Assembly (NCBI GenBank): GCA_002413325.1
Contig: DHWT01000250.1
Coordinates: 10,050 to 24,039 of the forward strand
DNA length: 13,990 bases
Source: Chitinophagaceae bacterium UBA5175
GTDB lineage: Bacteria; Bacteroidota; Bacteroidia; Chitinophagales; Chitinophagaceae
Direction of reading: 5' to 3'
Positions within the stretch are counted from its first letter, which is position 1, and each line of letters starts with the position of its first letter. The translations under genes were made by a program, and so were the position numbers. This document shows positions 1 through 7,682 of this stretch, piece by piece. The notes beneath the pieces are model-generated. The model saw nothing but the letters and a program-made list of their open reading frames with translations, was not told the DNA's origin and made no database searches.

Positions 1-56
1 ACACCGATCACTTTAATGATGGACGATCTTTCTTTCGGTAAATCAAACTGGATCAT
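1..56 (-). CDS. ftsZ: FtsZ, cell division GTPase (N-terminal 18 codons only)
   Basis: The ATG at 54-56 (minus strand) opens a frame that runs off the left edge. The visible residues are MIQFDLPKERSSIIKVIGV, the last codon being completed from two bases. This matches the N-terminus of Bacteroidota FtsZ, where a short acidic/hydrophobic leader precedes the first beta-strand (IKVIGVGGGG) of the tubulin-type GTP-binding fold. FtsZ polymerises into the cytokinetic ring on the inner face of the membrane. The glycine loops and tubulin signature lie outside the window. It follows ftsA by 30 bases, the usual ftsA-ftsZ order. No clear Shine-Dalgarno sequence precedes the ATG; the upstream bases are A/T-rich, as is common in Bacteroidota. 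The assignment rests on a short segment plus position, but both agree well. Confidence 0.9.
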   Translation of the reverse strand, partial: MIQFDLPKERSSIIKVIG

Positions 57-86
57 AAAATAGAGTTAATGGTTAGTAAGAATTTT

Positions 87-1463
87 TTACAGTGCGTGAT
101 CTTCTTCTTCTTTAAACAGGTCAATGATTCCGTCTTTGAACTTACCCCAGAAATCTTTTATCCCTTTGCGGTTTAAAATCCGGACCGCCTGTTTTTCTTC
201 TTCCGTAACCACCACTTCATCTTTTATTGTTTCCGGAGTTTTTAAAGCGATCGGAATTTCCACCTGCGCATACGCTTTATCAAATTGTTTCCGGTTATGT
301 TCATAATCACTGTATCCCTTCAGGATTAAACCGATACAGGTGGAATAGGTGGGCCGTGCCAGTTCTTCAATTTGTCCTGATGCCAGGTGTTCATTGGGAT
401 AACCGATGCGCGCATTCAGACCTGTTACATATTCGGTTAATTGTATCAGGTGTTTTAACTGGGCACCTCCGCCCGTGAGTACGATGCCGCCGTTCAGCAT
501 TTTGTTATCGAGCCCTACCTGTTTCAGGTGGTAGGAAACAAAATCCATGATTTCGCTCATGCGCGCCTGGATGATATTGGCCAGGTTCTTCACGCTGATT
601 TCCTTTGCCGGCATGCCCCTCAATCCCGGGATGGTGATAAAGGCATTTCCCTTGGCTTCATTCGAAAGTGCCGATCCAAACTGCACTTTCATTTGTTCGG
701 CCTGTGTTTTTAAAACACCGAGACCGGTTTTTATATCATTCGTTATATTTTCCCCGCCAAACGGAATCACAGCAGTATGTTTGAGGATGCCTTCATAAAA
801 TACAGCCAGGTCGGTGGTGCCGCCCCCGATATCCACGATGGCTACACCCGCTTCCAGGTCTTCCTGTCCCATAACTGCAGCGGCAGATGCCAGGGGTTGT
901 AAAACCAGGTCCTTGGTTTGCAATCCGCTTTTATCCACGGCGCGACTGATATTCTTAATGGCATTTCGATCACCGGTGATGATGTGGAAATTGGCGCCCA
1001 CTTTCACGCCTCCGTAACCGATCGGACTGATGATATTCTGAAAATTATCCACAGCAAATTCCTGCGGGATCACATCAATGATCTGGTCGCCTGCGGGGAT
1101 ATAGGTTTTATACTGATCAGCCACCAGCTGGTCGATCTCCTTCTGGGTAATTTCATTGTCCGTATTCTGGCGAACGATGTCCCCGCGGGTCTGCAGACTT
1201 TTAATATGATGGCCTGCAATGCCTACATACACTTCGGAAATACTCAGGTTGGGATTGGAAGCATAACAATTGTCCAGCGCCATACGTATGGCCTTGATGG
1301 TTTCATCTATATTCAGCACCTGGCCATGTTTAACGCCGTTGGAATTGGCCCGGCCAAAGCCCAGGATTTCCAGTTTTCCGTATTCATTTTTACGACCTGC
1401 AATGGCGGCTATTTTTGTGGTACCTATATCGAGTCCTACAATAATGGGTTGTTCCTGGTTCAT
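87..1463 (-). CDS. ftsA: FtsA, actin-like membrane anchor of the Z-ring
   Basis: Actin/Hsp70-fold ATP-binding protein that binds the FtsZ C-terminal tail and tethers the ring to the inner membrane. With the ATG at 1461-1463 it is 458 residues. Visible motifs: phosphate-1 loop GLDIGTTK (10-17), phosphate-2 loop VDIGGGTTDLAVF (about 208-220), and adenosine-site LTGGGAQL (about 326-335). The C-terminal stretch at about 436-451 (KDFWGKFKDGIIDLFK) alternates aromatic/aliphatic and charged residues, matching the amphipathic membrane-targeting helix of FtsA. Start choice: the frame is open upstream, with ATGs at 1523 and 1541, but these would add 20-26 polar, Asn-rich residues and overlap ftsQ. The start at 1463 lies 13 bases after the ftsQ stop and puts the first beta-strand a few residues in, as in the family. 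Stop TAA at 87-89. Identity is firm; the start is likely. Confidence 0.95.
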   Translation of the reverse strand: MNQEQPIIVGLDIGTTKIAAIAGRKNEYGKLEILGFGRANSNGVKHGQVLNIDETIKAIRMALDNCYASNPNLSISEVYVGIAGHHIKSLQTRGDIVRQNTDNEITQKEIDQLVADQYKTYIPAGDQIIDVIPQEFAVDNFQNIISPIGYGGVKVGANFHIITGDRNAIKNISRAVDKSGLQTKDLVLQPLASAAAVMGQEDLEAGVAIVDIGGGTTDLAVFYEGILKHTAVIPFGGENITNDIKTGLGVLKTQAEQMKVQFGSALSNEAKGNAFITIPGLRGMPAKEISVKNLANIIQARMSEIMDFVSYHLKQVGLDNKMLNGGIVLTGGGAQLKHLIQLTEYVTGLNARIGYPNEHLASGQIEELARPTYSTCIGLILKGYSDYEHNRKQFDKAYAQVEIPIALKTPETIKDEVVVTEEEKQAVRILNRKGIKDFWGKFKDGIIDLFKEEEDHAL

Positions 1464-1476
1464 GGTTTGGTTTAAT

Positions 1477-2466
1477 TTATTGTTGTTTTTGATGTTTATT
1501 GCCTGGTTGATTGTTGTTTTCATTCTCTTCCGGAAAATCATAACTCCGGAGGTTTTGTTCAGTCAGGATATTCCTCTCCAGCGGTTTCACTTCCCGGATT
1601 TTTGCAGTATCGGTTTCCATCTTTTGGGCAAGGCGGATCATTTCCATCACATTTTTTCGCGCCTGGATGGAATCTGACCTCGAGATGACACCCTCTTTAC
1701 GGGTGGCAACCACCTGGTTGGCATAAGCCAGTTTGATACCGGTATATTTTTCAAACCCGGTCTGGCTGATCACTTCTTTATAAAAAAGGAAGAGCCGGTG
1801 AAATTTATTTTTATAATCGCTGCCATCACCGAATTCAATCACCTGGTTCCCGATCAGTGGTATCATCTGGAATGTATTCGACCCGCCGATATGCACTTCC
1901 TGTATCTGGGCGGACCAGAAAGGGTCCCCGTTCAGAAAAATGGCAAGGTCCCTTAGCTGTCGGTCCAGGGCACTATCCCGCCGGGATCCGAATCTTTCAG
2001 CAGGATACCCGGTAAATACCGGTAACCTGAAAACACTTCTTCCGGAAAGCGCCATTTGTACCCCGTTGCTATCGATCAGGTAGCTGTTCCCGGAAATTGT
2101 TAGGAGACGTGCGACGGGCTGTCTTTCCCGGATATGCACATTTAATACCTGGTTATTATCAAAATACAGCTGCACTTCCTGTATCCAGCTGTTTTTGCGG
2201 AGCACGGTTTCCATTTTCAGCAGGTCAAAGGATGTCGTTTTCTTATTACGCCAGTCTTTCAACCCCTCGTTCTCCAGCATGGATGCCACATCCTTTTTAT
2301 CCAGGAACCTGGCCTTCTCCCCGCCATTGATCTCTACCTGGAGCCCCTGGCAGAAGCTGCTGTTCTTGGTATTGATGGCAGCTACCAGCAATGCCAGCCC
2401 CGAGCCGCCCAGCAGGCACCAGAGCAAAACGGTGAAAATTTTTTTCAATGGGCTCTTTATATTCAT
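1477..2466 (-). CDS. ftsQ: FtsQ/DivIB-type cell division protein
   Basis: Bitopic scaffold protein linking early and late divisome parts. In known systems it binds FtsL and its partner and regulates FtsW/FtsI. The 329 residues show a short basic cytoplasmic start, one membrane helix (about 9-30), a POTRA-like region (about 41-113), and a beta-rich region opening with YLIDSNGV (129-136), which matches the family's Y-x-D-x-x-G pattern. The last 70 or so residues are charged and end in an Asn/Gln-rich tail, longer than in E. coli FtsQ (276 residues). This tail looks disordered. Its ATG overlaps the murC stop as ATGA (2463-2466), which suggests translational coupling. Position between murC and ftsA supports the call, since sequence conservation of FtsQ is always weak. 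There is no ddl gene between murC and ftsQ, unlike in E. coli. Confidence 0.9.
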   Translation of the reverse strand: MNIKSPLKKIFTVLLWCLLGGSGLALLVAAINTKNSSFCQGLQVEINGGEKARFLDKKDVASMLENEGLKDWRNKKTTSFDLLKMETVLRKNSWIQEVQLYFDNNQVLNVHIRERQPVARLLTISGNSYLIDSNGVQMALSGRSVFRLPVFTGYPAERFGSRRDSALDRQLRDLAIFLNGDPFWSAQIQEVHIGGSNTFQMIPLIGNQVIEFGDGSDYKNKFHRLFLFYKEVISQTGFEKYTGIKLAYANQVVATRKEGVISRSDSIQARKNVMEMIRLAQKMETDTAKIREVKPLERNILTEQNLRSYDFPEENENNNQPGNKHQKQQ

Positions 2467-3833
2467 TTTGTTTTCAGTATTTCTGTGAGCGGCTGAACCA
2501 GATCATCAATATCTCCCGCACCCGCTGTGATCAGTACCATTTTCTCTCCCGGTTGAATGGACCTCGCCCGGGCCAGTACTTCGGGTTTATCCAGGATCTT
2601 CGCTTGTACCTTCTCCATTTTATTCAGAATGGTTGCACTGCTGATCCCACTGATGGGAAGTTCCCGGGCCGGATAAACCGGCAATAAAATCACTTCATCG
2701 GCTTTGTCCAGAATTTTCGCAAAACCATCAGCGAAATCACGGGTCCGGCTGAATAAATGCGGCTGGAAAACAACCAGCATCTTCCTGTCGGGAAAAAGTT
2801 CCCGGACACTGCTGATCAAAACCTCCAGTTCGCGGGGATGGTGTGCATAGTCGTCAATATATACCGGGCCTGTGCCCTGCACATGATAATCAAACCTTCT
2901 CCGTACGCCGCGGAAATTATGCAGGGCCGGAATGATTTTTTCACCACCCAGACCCAGTTTGCGGCAGGCTGTTATGGCAGCCAGGGCATTTTCCACATTA
3001 TGCCACCCGCCCACATTCAACTGTACGTCCTGCAGTTTTCCCTGCTTTCCTTCCACATCAAAAACATAATGCCCCGACCGGATCCGGAGATTTTTCGTAT
3101 ATACATCGGCGTTATGATCAGTCAGGTGGTAACTGAGCTGCCGGATATCACCGGCGGGTGGCGGAACCGGCAGGCCATGTTTCTTCACCAGGGTTCCGCC
3201 GGATTTGATTTTTTCGCTGAAAGCAATAAATGCCTCTTTTACAGCCTCCCCGGTTCCATAAATATCCAGGTGATCGGCGTCCATGGAACTGATCACGGCG
3301 ATATCCGGGTGCAGGTTCAGGAAGCTCCTGTCATACTCATCGGCTTCCACCACGCAGATATTGTTAGGATGGCTCCAGAAATTCGTGTTGTAATTGGCAG
3401 AAATGCCACCCAGGAACGCATTGGACCCGATACCGCTGTCGCGCAGGATATGAGCGATCATGGTACTGATAGTGGTTTTACCATGGGTACCGGCCACACA
3501 AACATTCAGGGAGCCTGCAGTAATCAGTCCCAGTACTTCACTCCGCTTCATCAGTTCATATCCGTGATCCCGGTAATAATTCAGTTCCCGGTGATCATTT
3601 GGTATAGCGGGCGTATAGATCACCAGTTGCACATCTTTCGGGATAACTGCTGGATCATCAGTATAAGAAACCGGTATGCCCTCTTCCACAAGGGCCTTTG
3701 TAAGGGCCGTTTCCGTTTTGTCATACCCGCTCACCCTTTTCCCCTGGAACCGGAAATAGCGTGCCAGGGCACTCATGCCGATTCCGCCGATACCGATGAA
3801 ATAGAGATTCTGTATATGTTTAAGTTCAGCCAT
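2463..3833 (-). CDS. murC: UDP-N-acetylmuramate--L-alanine ligase
   Basis: Cytoplasmic Mur ligase that adds L-Ala to UDP-MurNAc using ATP, the first step in building the stem peptide. It has 456 residues, normal for MurC. Visible in order: N-terminal nucleotide-sugar-binding loop GIGGIGMSALA (14-24), ATP P-loop GTHGKTT (115-121), EADEYDRSF (163-171), DADHLDIYG (185-193) of the central domain, WHNVENAL (277-284), RRRFDY (311-316), and DDYAHHPREL (327-336) at the C-terminal domain border. The two-His YAHHP form, together with GIGGIGMS, is typical of MurC (or its relative Mpl) rather than MurD, E or F; cluster position favours MurC over Mpl. It starts with ATG at 3831-3833, eight bases inside murG, and its TGA overlaps the ftsQ ATG. 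Both overlaps suggest coupled translation. Confidence 0.97.
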   Translation of the reverse strand: MAELKHIQNLYFIGIGGIGMSALARYFRFQGKRVSGYDKTETALTKALVEEGIPVSYTDDPAVIPKDVQLVIYTPAIPNDHRELNYYRDHGYELMKRSEVLGLITAGSLNVCVAGTHGKTTISTMIAHILRDSGIGSNAFLGGISANYNTNFWSHPNNICVVEADEYDRSFLNLHPDIAVISSMDADHLDIYGTGEAVKEAFIAFSEKIKSGGTLVKKHGLPVPPPAGDIRQLSYHLTDHNADVYTKNLRIRSGHYVFDVEGKQGKLQDVQLNVGGWHNVENALAAITACRKLGLGGEKIIPALHNFRGVRRRFDYHVQGTGPVYIDDYAHHPRELEVLISSVRELFPDRKMLVVFQPHLFSRTRDFADGFAKILDKADEVILLPVYPARELPISGISSATILNKMEKVQAKILDKPEVLARARSIQPGEKMVLITAGAGDIDDLVQPLTEILKTK

Positions 3834-4917
3834 TCAGTGTTTTCAAAATTTCTGATGCAATTTTTTCGTCGGCGTCCGTGATCGCCAGTTTACCGATATT
3901 TTCCTTTAATACTTCCTGTTCCGGTTTGTTTTTCGCCAGCCTGAGTATTTCAGACACCAGTTTATCACCGGCATCCTTGTCCGCAATCATCAGGGCCGCC
4001 TTTTTTTTAACCAGGTTTTGGGCATTTACCGTCTGGTGATCTTCAGCTGCGTGTGGATAGGGGACAAAAATCACCGGCTTGCGTACCGCGCATAGTTCAT
4101 ACAATACAGATCCGGAACGGGAGACAACAATATCTGCCGCCGCATAGGCGTATTCCATTCCTGAAATAAATTCGCCGGTCCAGATCAGCCGGGATTCCAC
4201 TGCATGAGCCGCCGCCTGGACCGTATGGGATTTACCTGTTTGCCAGATCAACTGGATCCCGCTTTTGACCAGCAGGGGGATACCTGCATCGATGGCTTCG
4301 TTCAAGGACCGGGCACCCAGGCTTCCTCCCGTTACCAGCACCGTTGTATATTGGGGATCCAGTCCGAAAAATGCAAGTCCTTCTTCCCGGGGAATACGGT
4401 TAGCCAGTACCTGTTTACGTACCGGGTTGCCCGTATGAATGAGGCGCGCCGCAGGAAAAAACTTTTCCATGCCATCGCTGGCCGCAAAAATGCGGGTGGC
4501 TTTTCTCCCGAGCAGGATATTGGATTTGCCCGCAAAGGAATTCGACTCGTGAATAAAAGTGGGTATTCCTCTGGCCTGTGCATAACGAAGCACCGGAAAT
4601 GTGCTATACCCGCCTACACCGATAGCTGCCTGCGGATTAAAGGATTGAAATATACGCCTCACCTGCAGAAAACTTTTAACCAGTTTATAGGGCAGGGTGA
4701 AATTTTTTATCAAAGAGCTCCTGTTATAACCTGCGATATCAATTCCAATGATGGGATAACCGGCCTCCGGGATCTTATCCATTTCCATTTTCCCGTTTGC
4801 ACCCACAAATAGAATATCCATACCCGGTTCATTTTTTTTCAATGCATTGGCAATGGCCAGGGCAGGGAAAATATGCCCACCCGTACCGCCCCCTGCTATG
4901 ATAATGCGTTTGCTCAA
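3826..4917 (-). CDS. murG: MurG, lipid II-forming GlcNAc transferase (TTG start)
   Basis: GT-B fold glycosyltransferase that adds GlcNAc from UDP-GlcNAc to lipid I on the inner face of the membrane, giving lipid II. The 363 residues include glycine loop GGGTGGHIFPA (9-19), HESNSFAGKSN (123-133, where many MurGs have HEQN), GNPVR (163-167), second glycine loop GGSLGARSLNE (197-207), the UDP-binding SRSGS with E274 (266-274), and PHAAEDHQTVNAQ (288-300). Start: the N-terminus fits the family only if translation begins at TTG (4915-4917). The frame upstream has about 12 sense codons to a TGA and no ATG or GTG. That TTG sits in the palindrome CTCAAATTTGAG and borders an octamer repeat. The first ATG downstream would lose the catalytic glycine loop. 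The function is secure; the start codon is unusual. Confidence 0.95.
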   Translation of the reverse strand: MSKRIIIAGGGTGGHIFPALAIANALKKNEPGMDILFVGANGKMEMDKIPEAGYPIIGIDIAGYNRSSLIKNFTLPYKLVKSFLQVRRIFQSFNPQAAIGVGGYSTFPVLRYAQARGIPTFIHESNSFAGKSNILLGRKATRIFAASDGMEKFFPAARLIHTGNPVRKQVLANRIPREEGLAFFGLDPQYTTVLVTGGSLGARSLNEAIDAGIPLLVKSGIQLIWQTGKSHTVQAAAHAVESRLIWTGEFISGMEYAYAAADIVVSRSGSVLYELCAVRKPVIFVPYPHAAEDHQTVNAQNLVKKKAALMIADKDAGDKLVSEILRLAKNKPEQEVLKENIGKLAITDADEKIASEILKTLNG

Positions 4918-4924
4918 ATTTGAG
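4913..4924. repeat. 12-base perfect palindrome covering the murG start codon
   Basis: CTCAAATTTGAG is its own reverse complement. It includes the minus-strand TTG at 4915-4917 used as the murG start, and its left half is shared with the first unit of the octamer array. It may simply arise where the repeat meets the coding sequence. A regulatory role is not shown. Confidence 0.6.
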
Positions 4925-4955
4925 AATTTGAGAATTTGAGAATATGAGAATATTC
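4917..4955. repeat. Octamer tandem repeat between ftsW and murG
   Basis: On the plus strand AATTTGAG occurs three times in a row (4917-4924, 4925-4932, 4933-4940), then AATATGAG (4941-4948) and a partial unit AATATTC (4949-4955). The array ends exactly at the murG start codon. Short A/T-rich tandem repeats of this style are, from general knowledge, common between genes in Chitinophagaceae-like genomes. Whether they act as anything is unknown. Such an array can change length by slippage, which here would shift the bases in the ribosome-binding region of murG. Confidence 0.85.
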
Positions 4956-5016
4956 AAGTGGAAATACGATCATAAAAAAGAATATTAAAGACAAAACTAT
5001 TTTCATCCCGTTTTTT

Positions 5017-6270
5017 TCAAATGCCCTGATTTTCTTCAGCCCCTTCCGATTCCAGCGTCGCCTTATCTTCTCCTTCAATTCTTTCCGCATTGCGTGCCAC
5101 ACTTAAAATGATTCCGATGGCCAGGCAGGTAAATAAGAACGAACTTCCGCCCATACTTACCAGGGGCAGGGTAACACCGGTTACCGGGAAGAGGTTTACA
5201 TTCACGGCCATATTCGCGATCGCCTGGATCATGAGTGTGAAACTCAGTCCCAGGGCCAGGAAAGCGCCGAAGGCGAATGGACATTTTTTAAATATGCGAA
5301 TGCTCCTGAAAAGAAAAACCAGGTAAATAAACATGATGATGGCGCCACCGATCAGACCATACTCTTCAATGATGATAGCATAAATAAAATCGGAATATGG
5401 GTGCGGAAGAAAATTCCGCTGGCGGCTGTTACCCGGGCCCAGCCCGATCCATCCACCATTGGCTACGGCGATCTTTGCCTGGTTCACCTGGTAATTATCA
5501 TCTGCCTTATTCTCCTTTGTGCTATACATAAAGTTTTCCACGCGGTTGATCCAGGTATCCACGCGCACCAGTAACCCGGAATGCGTTGACGGCTGACGGC
5601 TGACAGCCGACGGCTCGGCTGTTTTATGACGTATAACGGCAGCCAGCACAAGGAGCATCACCGGGATCATGGCAATACCCATCGTAAGTAAGAGATGTTT
5701 GCCACTGACCCTCCCGATGAACATCAGCATCATACAGGTTGCCCCGATGAGCAGGGCAGTGGAAAGATTCGCTGGTACGATCAACAGGCAAACCACTGCC
5801 ACCGGAAGGATCACGGGCAAAAATCCCTTTTTAAAATCTTTTATCTGATCCTGTTTCCGGCTAAGCAGGCGGCTGATATACATGATCAGGGCAAGTTTGG
5901 CCAGGTCGGAGGTCTGAAAAGTCATATTCACGATGGGCAGGCGTATCCAGCGGCTTCCTTCATTCAGTTTCACCCCGAAAAATAAAGTGTAGAACAGCAG
6001 GGGTATGGAAATGAGAAAGAGAATCTTCGCCACCCGTGCATAAATGATATAATTCACCTGGTGGGCAAAGTAAATGATCATCACCCCGGCCATGATAAAT
6101 GCAAATTGTTTGAAGAGGTAGATCTCCGTATTGCCTTTATACATTTTATAGGCCAGCAGTCCTGTAGAACTGTATACGGCCAACAGGGAGACCAGTGCCA
6201 GCAGTACTACGACCGCCCAGATTACTTTATCGCCCCGGGTTTTTGAACCCAGGTGTTTGAAAGCGCGCAT
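5017..6270 (-). CDS. ftsW: FtsW, SEDS-family septal peptidoglycan glycosyltransferase
   Basis: Polytopic inner-membrane enzyme that polymerises lipid II into glycan strands at the septum, working with FtsI. With ATG at 6268-6270 it is 417 residues. About ten hydrophobic segments are visible, starting near residue 16. Family signatures: NEGSRWIRLP (103-112), GPGNSRQRNFLPHPYSDFIYA (278-298) with D294 at the position of the essential SEDS aspartate, EEYGLIGG (302-309), and NMAVNVNLFPVTGVTLPLVS (353-372) followed by MGGSS. FtsW rather than RodA is inferred from the dcw context. A TTG eight codons upstream (6294) is in frame but less likely than the ATG, which begins a short basic leader. Odd feature: residues about 220-230, at the start of the large outside loop, are encoded by a heptamer tandem repeat (5584-5618). 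Stop TGA at 5017-5019, 99 bases before murG. Confidence 0.94.
   Translation of the reverse strand: MRAFKHLGSKTRGDKVIWAVVVLLALVSLLAVYSSTGLLAYKMYKGNTEIYLFKQFAFIMAGVMIIYFAHQVNYIIYARVAKILFLISIPLLFYTLFFGVKLNEGSRWIRLPIVNMTFQTSDLAKLALIMYISRLLSRKQDQIKDFKKGFLPVILPVAVVCLLIVPANLSTALLIGATCMMLMFIGRVSGKHLLLTMGIAMIPVMLLVLAAVIRHKTAEPSAVSRQPSTHSGLLVRVDTWINRVENFMYSTKENKADDNYQVNQAKIAVANGGWIGLGPGNSRQRNFLPHPYSDFIYAIIIEEYGLIGGAIIMFIYLVFLFRSIRIFKKCPFAFGAFLALGLSFTLMIQAIANMAVNVNLFPVTGVTLPLVSMGGSSFLFTCLAIGIILSVARNAERIEGEDKATLESEGAEENQGI
5584..5621. repeat. Heptamer tandem repeat inside ftsW, with hairpin
   Basis: Plus-strand units are CGTTGAC (5584-5590), GGCTGAC (5591-5597), GGCTGAC (5598-5604), AGCCGAC (5605-5611), and a diverged GGCTCGG (5612-5618). 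The end folds on itself: CAGCCGA (5604-5610) and TCGGCTG (5615-5621) are exact reverse complements around a 4-base loop. It encodes a polar, Ser/Pro-rich stretch (PSAVSRQPST, about 220-229) at the start of the FtsW outer loop. The unit CGTTGAC also occurs in the mraY-murD gap, so the two arrays may belong to one repeat family. Confidence 0.8.
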
Positions 6271-6302
6271 TTCTATCGTACTGTTGTCCCGCAATTGTTC
6301 AG

Positions 6303-6336
6303 TTTTCCAATTATATCAACTTTTCAATCTTTCAAT
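6303..6336. repeat. Degenerate A/T-rich 8-9-base repeat between murD and ftsW
   Basis: Plus-strand words TTTTCCAAT (6303-6311), TATATCAAC (6312-6320), TTTTCAAT (6321-6328) and CTTTCAAT (6329-6336) follow each other without spacing. They fill most of the 68-base gap between the murD stop and the ftsW ATG. The units are imperfect and A/T-rich, so chance low complexity is possible, but the style matches the octamer array before murG. Confidence 0.5.
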
Positions 6337-6338
6337 TT

Positions 6339-7679
6339 TTACAAATCCCTGACCGCTTCTTTAAACTGTTTTCCCCGATCCTCATAATTTTTAAACAGGT
6401 CAAAGCTGGCGCAGGCCGGGCTGAGCAACACGACATCCCCTTTCACTGCCAGCTGAAAACTGGCTTTAACCGCTTCCCTCGCTGACCCGGTATTTACAAT
6501 CAACGGTACATCCTGGCGAAAGGCTTCATGAATCTTCCGGTTATCCAGTCCCATGCAGACAATGGCTTTTACTTTTTCCTTTACAAGGGCATTCATCAGG
6601 GTATAATCATTTCCCTTGTCTATTCCGCCCAGGATCAGGATCACCGGCTTCTGCATGGTCTCCAGGGCATACCAGGTGGAGTTTACGTTGGTGGCCTTGC
6701 TGTCGTTGATAAATTCCACACCCCGTACCGTACTGACATATTCCATCCGGTGCTCCAGCGATTCAAAACTCTGTACGGCTTCACGGATCTTTTCCTTACG
6801 TATCCCGATCGTAACCGCTGCAAGACCAGCCGCCAGTGTATTGTACTGGTTATGAATTCCCTTCAGGGCGAAATCATAAATACTCATTTTCAGGGTTTCA
6901 TTCCCCGCCTGCAGATGCATTTGCCCGTTTTTGATAAATCCTCCCTGGTTTGGTTCCTGTTGCATGGTAAATGGTAATGATTTGGAATGAAATGGGTATT
7001 CTTTAATATATTTCTGAATCACGGGATCATCCGTGTTATAAATAAAATAGTCGTCTTTCGTCTGGTTTTTAACAATGTTGAATTTGCTCCTTATATAATT
7101 CTCAAACCTGTATTCATACCGGTCCAGATGGTCTTCCGTAATATTGGTCAGTATGCCGATATCCGGCCGGAATGTCCGGATATCATCCAGCTGAAAACTG
7201 CTGATCTCTGCGACATACCATTCTTTCGGGTCCTCCGCAACCTGCCTGGCGATAGAGATCCCGACATTCCCGACCAGTGCGCAATCCAGCCCTCCATGCT
7301 TACAGATATGATGGGCCAGGGAAGTGGTGGTTGTTTTTCCGTTACTTCCCGTGATACCCAGGATCCGGCTCTTCCCTTTATGGCGGTACGCCAGTTCCAT
7401 TTCACTGATCACCGGAATCCCCTTTTGCCTGATTTGCCTGATAAAAGAACTTTTTTCCGGAATGCCCGGACTCTTCATCACTTCACCGGCATCCAGAATT
7501 CTCGCCTCACTGTGTTTTCCCTCTTCATATTCGATTCCTTTTGCTTCCAGAACGGATTTATATTTTTCCATAATCCTCCCTGAATCTGAAACAAATACCC
7601 CGTATCCTTCTTTAGCGGCCAGAACGGCCGCACCCACACCGCTTTCACCGGCACCCAGGATGATTATTTTTGTCGACAT
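6339..7679 (-). CDS. murD: UDP-N-acetylmuramoyl-L-alanine--D-glutamate ligase
   Basis: Cytoplasmic Mur ligase that adds D-Glu to UDP-MurNAc-L-Ala. It has 446 residues, the normal MurD length. Visible motifs: N-terminal loop ILGAGESGVGAA (7-18), P-loop GSNGKTTTTS (111-120), VGNVG (136-140), ISSFQL (159-164), EDHLDRY (182-188), lysine K199 at the carbamylated-Lys position (FENYIRSKF), GIHNQYN (274-280), LEHRMEY (308-314), NDSKATN (325-331) and LLSPACASFDLF (418-429) near the C-terminus. GxGxSG at the start, SSFQL, SKATN and SPACASFD together are specific to MurD. ATG start at 7677-7679, directly after a heptamer repeat array; stop TAA at 6339-6341. It lies between mraY and ftsW as in most dcw clusters. 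Confidence 0.97.
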   Translation of the reverse strand: MSTKIIILGAGESGVGAAVLAAKEGYGVFVSDSGRIMEKYKSVLEAKGIEYEEGKHSEARILDAGEVMKSPGIPEKSSFIRQIRQKGIPVISEMELAYRHKGKSRILGITGSNGKTTTTSLAHHICKHGGLDCALVGNVGISIARQVAEDPKEWYVAEISSFQLDDIRTFRPDIGILTNITEDHLDRYEYRFENYIRSKFNIVKNQTKDDYFIYNTDDPVIQKYIKEYPFHSKSLPFTMQQEPNQGGFIKNGQMHLQAGNETLKMSIYDFALKGIHNQYNTLAAGLAAVTIGIRKEKIREAVQSFESLEHRMEYVSTVRGVEFINDSKATNVNSTWYALETMQKPVILILGGIDKGNDYTLMNALVKEKVKAIVCMGLDNRKIHEAFRQDVPLIVNTGSAREAVKASFQLAVKGDVVLLSPACASFDLFKNYEDRGKQFKEAVRDL

Positions 7680-7682
7680 ACT

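Noticed and set aside
918..1475. 185-codon plus-strand frame opposite ftsA
   Set aside because: Antisense shadow of ftsA with no recognisable domain; no start context or neighbour on the plus strand.
2757..3881. 374-codon plus-strand frame opposite murC
   Set aside because: Antisense shadow of murC. The encoded protein has no recognisable motif and is rich in Ile/His/Gln in the manner of reverse-frame translations, and murC is fully supported by motifs.
4914..5102. 62-codon frame on the minus strand overlapping the end of ftsW and the murG start
   Set aside because: Its first half lies in another frame of the well-conserved ftsW end and begins with GTG. Only the last 30 codons, after the ftsW stop, could be of interest, and they are treated separately as a finding.
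6271..6294. ftsW start at TTG 6294
   Set aside because: An ATG eight codons downstream gives a normal short basic leader before the first membrane helix and is the better start.
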